Assembly (NCBI GenBank): GCA_002394685.1
Contig: DGUP01000062.1
Coordinates: forward strand, 1-13,667
Length of the DNA: 13,667 nt
Source of the DNA: Treponema sp. UBA4307
GTDB taxonomy: Bacteria > Spirochaetota > Spirochaetia > Treponematales > Treponemataceae
Direction of reading: 5' to 3'
The stretch's first letter is position 1, and each line of letters starts with the position of its first letter. The notes beneath the pieces are model-generated. The model did no database searches. It was not told where the DNA came from and worked only from the letters and a program-made list of their open reading frames with translations. The translations under genes and the position numbers were made by a program. Shown piece after piece: positions 1 to 6,407 of this stretch.

Positions 1-11
1 ATAACAGCCAG

Positions 12-72
12 GTCCGTAGTCCGCGAGCGAAATACACTATTACAGCTCCCTTTTGCCATGTAGACTACGGAC
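12..72. repeat. 10-bp inverted repeat upstream of the nuclease gene
   Basis: GTCCGTAGTC at 12-21 is a perfect inverted copy of GACTACGGAC at 63-72, with 41 bases between. A partial third copy, GTCCGTAAC, lies at 97-105. The arms could form a hairpin in DNA or RNA, but no T-run follows, so it is not a clear terminator. It may be the end of something lying left of the window. Function unknown. Confidence 0.5.
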
Positions 73-141
73 TAAAACAGCGCAACTGCCAGAAAAGTCC
101 GTAACTTGTAGAGAAATCTGCCCCCTCCTGCCAAAGTGTTT

Positions 142-171
142 TTGACTTTTGTTTACAGATATTCGTATATT
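142..171 (+). promoter_or_regulatory. Candidate promoter of the nuclease gene
   Basis: TTGACT at 142-147 and TATATT at 166-171 are separated by 18 bases and resemble sigma-70 -35 and -10 boxes. Transcription would start near 178-179, at the ATG at 179, so the mRNA would be leaderless. No Shine-Dalgarno sequence is visible before that ATG, which fits. The region is A/T rich, so chance matches are possible. Confidence 0.45.
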
Positions 172-178
172 TAAATAT

Positions 179-1021
179 ATGGAAAACGAATTAATTTCTG
201 AGCAAAAGATAGAGCCAGTCTTGAAAATGCGGATTCTGGAACTTTCAAATCTTCTTGCAGTTAAACAAAAAACTTTGAAAAGTGCCCCTGAAGGCAATCT
301 TCGCATTTCTAAAAGCAATGGTGTTGTGCAGTATTACCATAAAAGAACTTCAGAAAAAACTGGGGGACGCTACATTCCTGCCGGTAACAAAAAACTTGCT
401 CACCAGCTTGCCCAGAAGGAATATGATAAAAAAGTTCTTGACGCTGCTTCCCGGGAACTTAAACTTTTGAATTGTACCTGGCATCAGTATGAAAAGCTTC
501 AGCTGCGAGGAAAAATTGCGGAAAAAATTTTTTCAAAGCTTACAAAGATGCGGCAGAAACTTATAAAACCTGTACATTTACCAGATGAAGTTTTTGCTGA
601 ACAGTGGCTCAATCTTTCTTACGAAAAAAAGTCATTTCCTGAAGGAGCTTTGAAATATGTCACAGCCCGTGGTGACTATGTGAGATCCAAATCAGAAAAT
701 ATTATTGCCGACACCCTTTACCGAATGTCGATTCCTTATCGTTATGAGTTTCCCCTGAAACTAAAATCAGAAGATGGACATCAAATAAAAGTGCATCCCG
801 ATTTTTGCTGCTTGAATTTGCGAACACGACAGGAGTTTTACTGGGAACATTTTGGAATGATGGATGAATCCGATTATGCAGAAAGGGCTGTTGCAAAAAT
901 GCTCCTCTATGCCCGTAACAATATTTTCCCTGGACGAAAGTTGATTATTACTTCCGAAACATCCGGACAGCCGGTAAGTACAAAAATGATTGAAAAAATC
1001 GCCAGAGAGTTTCTTGCATAA
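179..1021 (+). CDS. PD-(D/E)XK-like nuclease-domain protein
   Basis: A 280-residue protein whose C-terminal third looks like the compact PD-(D/E)XK nuclease fold also found attached to some helicases. Visible residues are Glu173 in SENIIAD (first motif), Pro207-Asp208 in HPDF (second), and Glu223 in YWEHFGMM (third, with His where Lys is usual). The N-terminal part (about 1-150) is basic, Lys-rich and partly helical, and I do not recognise it; it could bind nucleic acid. I chose ATG 179 over an in-frame TTG at 149 because the TTG lies inside the apparent promoter. Neither start has a Shine-Dalgarno sequence. Lysine codons are mostly AAA. It stands alone between repeats and gene debris, which suggests accessory DNA. 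A role in DNA processing or defence is inference only. Confidence 0.7.
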   Translation: MENELISEQKIEPVLKMRILELSNLLAVKQKTLKSAPEGNLRISKSNGVVQYYHKRTSEKTGGRYIPAGNKKLAHQLAQKEYDKKVLDAASRELKLLNCTWHQYEKLQLRGKIAEKIFSKLTKMRQKLIKPVHLPDEVFAEQWLNLSYEKKSFPEGALKYVTARGDYVRSKSENIIADTLYRMSIPYRYEFPLKLKSEDGHQIKVHPDFCCLNLRTRQEFYWEHFGMMDESDYAERAVAKMLLYARNNIFPGRKLIITSETSGQPVSTKMIEKIAREFLA

Positions 1022-1053
1022 AAACTCAGGAATATTTTAGATTTGTATTAAAG

Positions 1054-1089
1054 GAATTATTTTCTGACTTGATCAGGTTGAAATAATTC
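1054..1089 (+). terminator. Hairpin after the nuclease gene, likely terminator
   Basis: GAATTATTT at 1054-1062 pairs with AAATAATTC at 1081-1089, with a second stem CTGA (1064-1067) to TCAG (1073-1076). It is followed by TGTAATTTTAATTT, a broken T-rich tail. It lies 33 bases after the stop codon. The A/T-rich stem makes it a weak terminator. Confidence 0.45.
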
Positions 1090-1104
1090 TGTAATTTTAA
1101 TTTA

Positions 1105-1267
1105 TGAAGTTCAATTTTTTGACCCGCACAATTAATATTCTCACAAATTTAACTACTGCTGCTAGTGGTGTGAGTTTTATTTATCCGGGATGTAAAGTGT
1201 AAAAGATTGAACATTTTTGTTTGGAAAATCAAGACCACTTATCCTTTTGGGTAGGTGGTCTTTTTTT
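1105..1267 (+). ncRNA. Possible structured small RNA ending in a terminator
   Basis: Three pairs of complementary segments are nested: GTTCAAT (1109-1115) with ATTGAAC (1206-1212), CCCG (1123-1126) with CGGG (1186-1189), and CTCACA (1140-1145) with TGTGAG (1169-1174). An inner ACTA/TAGT hairpin lies at 1152-1166. A strong intrinsic terminator follows at 1231-1267 with no coding region before it to account for it. I found no convincing promoter. It does not match tmRNA, SRP RNA or tRNA as I know them. Short stems in A/T-rich DNA can arise by chance, so this is tentative. The terminator could instead belong to read-through from the nuclease gene. Confidence 0.3.
1231..1267 (+). terminator. Strong rho-independent terminator
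   Basis: A 14-bp stem starts AAGACCAC at 1231 and closes GTGGTCTT at 1255-1262. It includes three G-U pairs, has a TTTT loop at 1245-1248, and ends in a run of seven T (1261-1267). It ends plus-strand transcription, either of the putative small RNA or of read-through from the nuclease gene. Confidence 0.8.
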
Positions 1268-1280
1268 GTGCACTTTTTTG

Positions 1281-1330
1281 CGTATCAAAAATACGTGAAT
1301 CCAACAAAGTCTTTTACCACATTGTTGGAT
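1281..1330. other. Two adjacent hairpins before the gene relic
   Basis: CGTAT (1281-1285) pairs with ATACG (1291-1295). ATCCAACAA (1299-1307) pairs perfectly with TTGTTGGAT (1322-1330), with a 14-base loop. No T-run follows the second hairpin. Role unknown. They sit between the terminator and the gene relic, so they may mark an old insertion or deletion boundary. Confidence 0.4.
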
Positions 1331-1339
1331 TATGTCTGA

Positions 1340-1480
1340 CGGGGGCGTTACGGTGGTGCGCTCGAAGTTGTGGATATTTACCGCGGTTATAAAGGCGACA
1401 AGGAAGATTTGAATGACCCTATGAGTGCTGCAAATTTCAGAAGTAATCTGATATGGATTTTACGTAAGAGGGGAAAATAA
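1340..1480 (+). pseudogene. C-terminal relic of an unrecognised gene
   Basis: After an in-frame TGA at 1337-1339, an open frame runs 46 codons to TAA at 1478-1480 with protein-like composition (for example GRYGGALEVVDIYRGY near its start and SNLIWILRKRGK at its end). There is no start codon with a ribosome binding site, and no frame upstream continues it, so I read it as the last part of a gene whose front has been lost. GTG at 1370 could be a start but has no Shine-Dalgarno. I cannot name the family. The G+C of this piece is higher than its flanks, as for real coding DNA. Confidence 0.5.
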
Positions 1481-1490
1481 ATTTAATCAA

Positions 1491-1559
1491 AGAATAAAAA
1501 CCCTGCATCAGACCTCTGCTCGCTGAAAATCATTTCGCGAGGGAAGGTCTGATCTGCAG
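1491..1559 (-). terminator. Terminator of the TPR lipoprotein gene
   Basis: ATCAGACCT (1507-1515) pairs with AGGTCTGAT (1545-1553), and this is extended by CTGC (1503-1506) with GCAG (1556-1559). An inner CTCGC/GCGAG pair also exists. On the minus strand the stem is followed by GGGTTTTTATTC (1491-1502). It lies just after the minus-strand stop codon at 1566. Confidence 0.75.
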
Positions 1560-1565
1560 ACTTCG

Positions 1566-1976
1566 TTAGTTGGATTTTGTAAGCTTATTAGCAGGAATTT
1601 TTGCCAGATCGTTCTGGCTGAGCTTTTTGAAGGTTCCCGGAAGAGTTCCTACTGGGAGTGAATCGTAAATGCTGATTACATCCATAAAGCATTCTGCTGC
1701 CTGTGTATATTTTTTCTGCTTAAGATATATATGTCCGATTTCGTATTTACCTTCAACATAAATAGATAAATCCTGACCATAATACATAATCAACTGTTCG
1801 TAATAGCTGATTGCCAGTTTTTCATTACCCTTGTCATATGCTGTCTGTGCGAGCTGAACAATTTCTCTGTCAGAAGTTTCTGCTGTAACTGTCTGAGTTG
1901 TTGTGCAGCCTGTAAATGCCATAACAGCAACTGAAACTGCTAAAAATGTACTTGTTAAAATTCTTGAATGTTTCAT
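1566..1976 (-). CDS. Small TPR-repeat lipoprotein
   Basis: A 136-residue protein with a spirochaete-type lipoprotein signal: Lys-containing N-terminus, hydrophobic stretch 6-20, then lipobox AFTGC with Cys24 as the likely lipidated residue. The mature part has two tetratricopeptide-like helix pairs, about 37-68 and 74-106 (pattern A-YDKGN-A-YYEQL, then YEIGHIYLKQKKY-A). Such repeats bind protein partners, so it is probably a periplasmic or outer-membrane-facing scaffold; the partner is unknown. The gene is divergent from argC and ends in a good terminator. No clear Shine-Dalgarno precedes ATG 1976. A TATAAT at 1977-1982 abuts the start codon, too close to be its -10 box unless translation starts further in. 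Start choice follows the intact signal peptide. Confidence 0.8.
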   Translation of the reverse strand: MKHSRILTSTFLAVSVAVMAFTGCTTTQTVTAETSDREIVQLAQTAYDKGNEKLAISYYEQLIMYYGQDLSIYVEGKYEIGHIYLKQKKYTQAAECFMDVISIYDSLPVGTLPGTFKKLSQNDLAKIPANKLTKSN

Positions 1977-1984
1977 ATTATAAC

Positions 1985-2011
1985 TGTATCATTTTTTTTA
2001 CGATTGATACA
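1985..2011. promoter_or_regulatory. Operator-like inverted repeat between divergent genes
   Basis: TGTATCA (1985-1991) and TGATACA (2005-2011) form a perfect 7-bp inverted repeat with a 13-base T-rich spacer. It lies 9 bases upstream of the TPR lipoprotein ATG, in the region shared with argC. It could be a repressor site or an mRNA leader hairpin. No regulator is identifiable. Confidence 0.35.
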
Positions 2012-2097
2012 TACCTCATCTTGTGTTTTTATATTGAACACCGGAAGAGGAAAATGGTTACGCCATCAGCTAAGACCTGATTCAATTTGGAGGATTT

Positions 2098-3189
2098 ATG
2101 ATTAAAGCGGGAATTATTGGTTCTACAGGATACGCTGGAGTTGAGCTCTTTAGAATATTGCTCCGTCATCCTGGTGTGGAAAAGATTTATCAGAGTTCAG
2201 TTTCATTTGAAGGACAGCAGATTGAATCTGTTTACCAGAACCTGATTGGTCAGCTGGGGGATAAAAGCGACGGAAAACTTCTTACTGCTGATGAAGTAGT
2301 TGAAAAAACCGACATAATTTTTACAGCCCTGCCTCACGGAATTGCTGAACAGTATGCAGACCGTTGCGTAAAAGAAGGAAAAAAGTTAATTGATTTAAGT
2401 GCTGATTTCCGTTACGGAATGGATGAAGAAACTTTCAAAAAATGGTACAAGGCTGAATGGAAATTCCCGGAAGTTCACAAAGAAAGTGTTTACGGTTCTC
2501 CTGAAATGAACAGGGAAGAAATAAAGAAGGCTCGTGTTATTGGAAATCCTGGCTGTTATGTTACAAGCGCAACACTGGGACTGCTTCCTGCATTAAAGAA
2601 GGGGCTCATTACTTCAGGACCTGTTATTGTAGATTCAAAGAGTGGAGTTACCGGTTCCGGCAGAAATCCTACAATGTCAAATCAGTTCTGCGAATGCGGA
2701 GAATCTTTCAGTGCGTACAAGGTTGGAAATCACCGTCACCAGAGTGAAATTGTCCGCAACTGTTCAATTCTTGCAGGAAAAGATATGGACATTATTTTTA
2801 CGCCTCATCTTCTTCCTCAGAATAGAGGTATTTTGACTACAATTTATGCCCCTCTCACTGAAGAAGCACAGAAATCTCTTGGAGAAAGTGCAGCAGCCGG
2901 TGGTAGAAGCCTGGTTCAGGAAATCCACAAAATTTATGAAGAAGCATACAAGGATGAACCATTCGTTCGTGTTCTTCCGGAAGGAGTTTCTCCAACCACA
3001 AGAGTTGTCCGCTATACCAATTACTGCGACATTCAGGTGTACGTAGTTGACGGCGGCAGAATGCTGGAAATCGTTTCATCTCTGGACAATATGATTAAGG
3101 GAGCTGCGGGACAGGCTGTACAGAATATGAACCTGATGTACGGCTTTGACGAAAAAACTTCAATTGATTTTGTTCCGACAGCATTCTAG
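2098..3189 (+). CDS. argC: N-acetyl-gamma-glutamyl-phosphate reductase
   Basis: ArgC catalyses the NADPH-dependent reduction of N-acetylglutamyl phosphate to the semialdehyde, the third step of arginine synthesis, in the cytoplasm. The 363-residue sequence is slightly longer than the usual about 345. It shows the N-terminal dinucleotide-binding motif GSTGYAGVE (8-16), the FTALPHG and LIDLSADFR segments, the catalytic cysteine in GNPGCY (Cys153), and the HRHQSEI segment (His212/His214) that supplies the catalytic histidine. A strong Shine-Dalgarno GGAGG at 2089-2093 fixes ATG 2098. No other arginine gene is adjacent. A PhnP-like hydrolase gene starts 17 bases after the stop, so they are probably cotranscribed. 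TATATT at 2030-2035 could be a -10 box, but its -35 is poor. Confidence 0.95.
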   Translation: MIKAGIIGSTGYAGVELFRILLRHPGVEKIYQSSVSFEGQQIESVYQNLIGQLGDKSDGKLLTADEVVEKTDIIFTALPHGIAEQYADRCVKEGKKLIDLSADFRYGMDEETFKKWYKAEWKFPEVHKESVYGSPEMNREEIKKARVIGNPGCYVTSATLGLLPALKKGLITSGPVIVDSKSGVTGSGRNPTMSNQFCECGESFSAYKVGNHRHQSEIVRNCSILAGKDMDIIFTPHLLPQNRGILTTIYAPLTEEAQKSLGESAAAGGRSLVQEIHKIYEEAYKDEPFVRVLPEGVSPTTRVVRYTNYCDIQVYVVDGGRMLEIVSSLDNMIKGAAGQAVQNMNLMYGFDEKTSIDFVPTAF

Positions 3190-3206
3190 TTTTGAAAAGA
3201 TAAAAT

Positions 3207-4100
3207 ATGAAAATGATTATTATGGGCAGCGGTACCAGTCACGGAGTTCCTGTAATTGGATGCAGCTGCAAAGTTTGTAAATCCTGTGAACCTCACGATA
3301 AGCGTTACAGAGCCAGTGCCTTTGTAGAGTCTCCCGCCAATATTGTTATTGATACGGGACCGGAATTCAGGCTGCAGGCCTTGAGAGCTGGGATTGAAAA
3401 TATAGATGCAGTGCTTATAACCCATGCCCATGCTGATCATATTTTCGGGCTGGACGATCTTAGAATTTTCAGTCATACAAAAGCAAAAGATGATTTCAAT
3501 CCAAATAATCATGAAACTGAAGGTGAAGGTCTGCCAATTTATGTTAATCAGGTGAACAATGAAATTATCCATGAAACATTCGGATATATTTTTACGCCTA
3601 CAAAAGAAGGCGGGGGAAAGCCTAAACTTAACCTGATAAACAACGAGCAGTTTTCTCCTTCTTCCCCTCTGAAAATAAAAGGGATGGAAATTGTTCCCGT
3701 TCCCATTCAGCATGGAAGTCTGCCAGTAAGCGGTTATCTTTTAAGCGAAATCCGGAATGGAGAAAAATATACCATTGCCTATCTTACTGACATGAATCAG
3801 ATTGAAGACTCCTCTGTAGATATAATCAAATCTTGCTCGGGACATCTGGAACATCTTGTTGTGGATGCTTTACGTGACAGGCCCCATTCTACCCACTTCT
3901 GCTTTGACCAGGCACTGGAACTGGGAGAGAGACTGGGGGCCAGACACACCTGGTTTACTCATATGACTCATAATTTCAGTCACAAGGAAATTCATGAATA
4001 TATTCAGCAGAAACTTCATTTGTATCCCAATCTTGAGAAAATTGTGGCTGCCGGGGGAAGTGTGGAACCTGCTTATGATCAGCTTGAAATTGAAGCTTAA
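3207..4100 (+). CDS. PhnP-like metallo-beta-lactamase-fold hydrolase
   Basis: A 297-residue cytoplasmic metallohydrolase. It begins with GSGTSHGVPVIGC and the cysteine cluster GCSCKVC (Cys19, 21, 24, plus Cys27), like the structural zinc site of PhnP. It carries the active-site motif HAHADH (73-78), His169, Asp195 in YLTDMN, and THMTHNF (His252, His255). PhnP cleaves cyclic phosphates such as phosphoribosyl 1,2-cyclic phosphate. With no phn genes nearby, the real substrate here is unknown and it should be named only to family level. The Shine-Dalgarno is weak (AAAAGATAA before ATG 3207), so translation may be coupled to argC, whose stop is 17 bases upstream. The next gene follows after 14 bases. 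Confidence 0.9.
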   Translation: MKMIIMGSGTSHGVPVIGCSCKVCKSCEPHDKRYRASAFVESPANIVIDTGPEFRLQALRAGIENIDAVLITHAHADHIFGLDDLRIFSHTKAKDDFNPNNHETEGEGLPIYVNQVNNEIIHETFGYIFTPTKEGGGKPKLNLINNEQFSPSSPLKIKGMEIVPVPIQHGSLPVSGYLLSEIRNGEKYTIAYLTDMNQIEDSSVDIIKSCSGHLEHLVVDALRDRPHSTHFCFDQALELGERLGARHTWFTHMTHNFSHKEIHEYIQQKLHLYPNLEKIVAAGGSVEPAYDQLEIEA

Positions 4101-4114
4101 TTCTGGAGAAAAAA

Positions 4115-4579
4115 ATGACAGATGAACAGAAAAATCCTTTGAGAAAAATTTTACTTATGAATTATCCCGGAGAGCATATTGAAGAAGGTGATTTTATTTT
4201 CAGTGCTGATAAAAGTGTGCTGATTGGAATTTTAAATGATGAAATGGAATGCTGGAAAGTTCCTTCATCTGTAAAAGAAATTCTGCCAGCAGCCCTCCGC
4301 TTTACAGATATTAATCAGCTTGAAGTTGAAGAAAATCATCCTTGTTTTGCGGCTGTGGATGGAGTTCTCTTTTCAAAAGACATGAAGACCTTGATTTATT
4401 ATCCACCAAGCGCAATTCGTCAGGTTTACCGTATGCCGGAAGGTGTGGAAAAACTTGCACCGGGAGCATTTGAAGCCTTTGACATGAGGCAGCGGCCTTT
4501 AAGCGTAATCGTAAAAGATTTGAACTTTCCTCTCCGCCAGCTTTTCAGTTACAACTTTATTGATCCGGATTACGAATAG
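4115..4579 (+). CDS. Small BspA-type leucine-rich-repeat protein
   Basis: A 154-residue protein with the BspA/LRR_5 pattern: the segment about 80-110 reads FAAVDGVLFSKDMKTLIYYP, followed by a YRMPEGVEKLAPGAF unit (about 109-124). An earlier degenerate unit lies near 48-70 (VPSSVKEILPAALRF). Larger relatives in treponemes are surface adhesins, but this one has no signal peptide or membrane segment, so it is probably cytoplasmic. A Shine-Dalgarno GGAG at 4104-4107 precedes ATG 4115. It is the third gene after argC and the PhnP-like hydrolase, with a hairpin after the stop. Its job in that group is unknown; a protein-interaction role is the safest guess. Confidence 0.75.
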   Translation: MTDEQKNPLRKILLMNYPGEHIEEGDFIFSADKSVLIGILNDEMECWKVPSSVKEILPAALRFTDINQLEVEENHPCFAAVDGVLFSKDMKTLIYYPPSAIRQVYRMPEGVEKLAPGAFEAFDMRQRPLSVIVKDLNFPLRQLFSYNFIDPDYE

Positions 4580-4589
4580 AAGAGGGGTT

Positions 4590-4619
4590 TTGCTGATTAT
4601 TTAAGGTCAGCAAGAATTT
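4590..4619 (+). terminator. Likely terminator of the argC group
   Basis: TTGCTGA (4590-4596) pairs with TCAGCAA (4607-4613), followed by GAATTTT. It begins 11 bases after the stop codon of the LRR gene. The T-run is short, so termination may be partial. Confidence 0.5.
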
Positions 4620-4650
4620 TCTCCTTCCAAAATTCATACTTCTGTTTTTT

Positions 4651-4660
4651 ATCAGCTGAT
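4651..4660. promoter_or_regulatory. 10-bp perfect palindrome upstream of rhodanese promoter
   Basis: ATCAGCTGAT at 4651-4660 is a perfect palindrome ending 11 bases before the -35 box at 4672. Flanking TTTTTT and GAAAAA extend the symmetry. It may be a regulator site. The evidence is symmetry and position only. Confidence 0.25.
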
Positions 4661-4671
4661 GAAAAAGCTTT

Positions 4672-4700
4672 TTGATACTTTTATTCAGATTAATTTTAAT
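4672..4700 (+). promoter_or_regulatory. Promoter of the rhodanese lipoprotein gene
   Basis: TTGATA (4672-4677) and TTTAAT (4695-4700) are spaced by exactly 17 bases, five of six matches each to the sigma-70 boxes (TTGACA, TATAAT). The start would be near 4707, leaving a leader of about 30 bases with AGGAG at 4721-4725 before ATG 4737. Confidence 0.65.
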
Positions 4701-4736
4701 GATATAGTTTTTTAAAGAATAGGAGTGTGACGGAAA

Positions 4737-5162
4737 ATGAAAAAGACCTTTATAATGATTCTGGCCGCTATGATGACTTTTGCCGGCTGTTCTGGAAAAA
4801 ACAAAATGGTAGATAAAAGTTTAGAAAATCAGACAGAATCAAAAACAGACACTTTCAAAATGGTTTCAATGGCAGAAGGAATTGAACTGGCAGAAAAAAA
4901 TCCTGATGCAGTTATAGTTGATGTCCGCCGGGATGACGAATACAAAGCAGGTCATATTCCAGGTGCCGTGCTTCTTACAATGGAAACAATTACAGCAGAA
5001 ACAGCCGCAAAAGTTTTACCTGACAAAAATCAGATGATTCTGATTTACTGCCGCAGCGGAAGACGAAGCAAAATTGCCGCTCAAAGTCTTCTTGATTTAG
5101 GCTATACGAACCTGATTGAGTTTGGCGGAATTTTGGATTATACAGGTCAAATCGAAAAATAA
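4737..5162 (+). CDS. Rhodanese-domain lipoprotein
   Basis: A 141-residue protein with a lipoprotein signal (MKK, hydrophobic 5-15, lipobox FAGC with Cys18), a short polar linker (19-42), and a single rhodanese domain (about 43-138). The domain shows VDVRRDDEYKAGHIPGA (61-77) and the active-site loop CRSGRRS with catalytic Cys105. Rhodanese domains carry sulfur as a cysteine persulfide. Anchored in the envelope, it may bind or relay sulfur or redox signals; the donor and acceptor are not evident. It has its own promoter at 4672-4700, and the Shine-Dalgarno AGGAG is 11 bases from ATG 4737, with CGGA closer. It converges on the minus-strand DUF5692 operon; the hairpin at 5221-5245 lies between them. 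Confidence 0.9.
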   Translation: MKKTFIMILAAMMTFAGCSGKNKMVDKSLENQTESKTDTFKMVSMAEGIELAEKNPDAVIVDVRRDDEYKAGHIPGAVLLTMETITAETAAKVLPDKNQMILIYCRSGRRSKIAAQSLLDLGYTNLIEFGGILDYTGQIEK

Positions 5163-5212
5163 TATTTTTGTAACTTCTGAATGATTTTTTTGTACATGAA
5201 AATACATTCATT

Positions 5213-5245
5213 AAAAAAAATAGCCGCCTCAAAAGGAGACGGCTA
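5213..5245 (-). terminator. Strong terminator of the six-gene operon
   Basis: TAGCCG (5221-5226) pairs with CGGCTA (5240-5245) and CTC (5228-5230) with GAG (5236-5238), around an A/T loop. On the minus strand the stem is followed by eight T (plus-strand A-run 5213-5220). It starts 24 bases after the DUF5692 stop codon. It might also slow plus-strand read-through from the rhodanese gene, but there the T-run is missing. Confidence 0.85.
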
Positions 5246-5268
5246 TAGTTTAATCACTTAAGGTGAAA

Positions 5269-6372
5269 TTACTCGATTACTGCGCGAGCCTTAGCTTCTT
5301 CGTAATCTTTTGTTCCAACCCAGATGTCGTGAGTGTAAGGATTTGTGTGTGTTGCCTTAGCTCTCTTCATGATAGCGGCAAATACACAAACGTTGATTAC
5401 CAGTGCCAGAACGGCAATGATACCCTGCATCTTTGGATCTGCAGTGATTCCCATTCCATTAATTGCTGCATCTACTTCAGCACCCTTAATGTGACCAGCG
5501 TTGTAGAGATTCATAGCAGCCTTGTACATTGCATCTGCTGCTGTACCGTCCTGTGGAGCACCTGCATAGAGTGAAGGAACTACAGAGAATGGCTTTGTAA
5601 GCTGGAATGGAACAACCTGTGCGAACATACACCAGATTGAAAGTGTGAATGCGCGGTTCTGAATCCAGCCACCCTTGTTCCAGAACATTGCTGCGAATGT
5701 TGGTGCAAGGAGAAGTGCGAGACCACAGTACCATGCGTGTGTTGGAAGGTTGAGGTATGTGTATTCAAAGTTCCATACATCGTATGCAAGAATGAATGCC
5801 CATGTCATGTCAGGCCAGATCATATCCTGTGCCTTGTTCTTTGAAGAGTATACTGACCACCAGCCAGTCATACATACAATGTTGATGATTCCGGCAATAC
5901 CGTTGAGCAGGTTCCACCATCCTCCATAGAGGAATACACCTTCGTTAGATACCCACCATCCGCCGGCGAGTCCACCCTTGATTGCTGATTCAAAGTCTGA
6001 TGCAACAGCAATAAGAATGTTAATACCTACGATGATGAAAGGCCAGCACTTGAACCAGTGATACTTACCAATGCCCCACTTGTACTTGATCATGATAAAT
6101 CCAATACAACCGATTGTTGCGGCGTAGAGCTTTGCGTAATGGAACCATCCGTCCATGTGTGTGATAAGATACCAGTTAGAAGCAAATGAGTGCTTTCCAA
6201 TCTGTGCAACGATGAAGAGGATTGTAAGGAGAGCTGGTACAATCATAAATACGAAAATACCGCCGGCCTTTGTTCTTCTTCCCAGTTCATTGATCAAAAC
6301 CAGACCAACGAAAACTAATAACCAACCCAACAGCTGTGTGCCTACTGTTGATCCATAAAGTTGAAAAAACAT
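5269..6372 (-). CDS. DUF5692-type multi-pass membrane protein
   Basis: A 367-residue integral membrane protein with about eight or nine hydrophobic segments (near 12-30, 38-57, 82-96, 110-126, 152-170, 188-200, 212-230, 240-256, 316-336). A soluble loop lies at about 260-315 and the tail is charged. It is very rich in Trp (GGWW, GGWWNLL, TGWW). Several His and Asp lie in or beside membrane segments (His61, His72, Asp74, His78, His105, His212), which could bind a metal, haem or quinone. I recognise it as the DUF5692 family, of unknown function. Shine-Dalgarno AGGAGG (6377-6382) fixes ATG 6372. It is the last gene of the operon, 21 bases after hypA. Lysine is AAG in 18 of 19 codons by my count, and Phe, Tyr and Ile codons tend to end in C, unlike hypB, which points to very high expression. 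Confidence 0.85.
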   Translation of the reverse strand: MFFQLYGSTVGTQLLGWLLVFVGLVLINELGRRTKAGGIFVFMIVPALLTILFIVAQIGKHSFASNWYLITHMDGWFHYAKLYAATIGCIGFIMIKYKWGIGKYHWFKCWPFIIVGINILIAVASDFESAIKGGLAGGWWVSNEGVFLYGGWWNLLNGIAGIINIVCMTGWWSVYSSKNKAQDMIWPDMTWAFILAYDVWNFEYTYLNLPTHAWYCGLALLLAPTFAAMFWNKGGWIQNRAFTLSIWCMFAQVVPFQLTKPFSVVPSLYAGAPQDGTAADAMYKAAMNLYNAGHIKGAEVDAAINGMGITADPKMQGIIAVLALVINVCVFAAIMKRAKATHTNPYTHDIWVGTKDYEEAKARAVIE

Positions 6373-6386
6373 AGAACCTCCTGGAT

Positions 6387-6407
6387 TCGAAGCTTACATG
6401 GCTTCGA
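6387..6407 (-). promoter_or_regulatory. Hairpin over the hypA stop, before the DUF5692 ribosome site
   Basis: TCGAAGC (6387-6393) and GCTTCGA (6401-6407) form a perfect 7-bp stem with a 7-base loop. In the mRNA it spans the end of hypA, including the stop codon, and ends 4 bases before the DUF5692 AGGAGG. No T-run follows, so it is not a terminator. It could protect or process the downstream message, or couple translation. Confidence 0.4.

Noticed and set aside
1105..1267. tmRNA, SRP RNA or 6S RNA at the structured region
   Set aside because: There is no tRNA-like end or tag frame, no GGAAGCA-type SRP loop, and stems are too short and interrupted to call 6S RNA from sequence alone.
6384..6392. 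tRNA-like TTCGAATCC on the minus strand
   Set aside because: It matches a T-arm motif by chance. No acceptor, D or anticodon stems surround it; the bases belong to the end of hypA and the DUF5692 leader.
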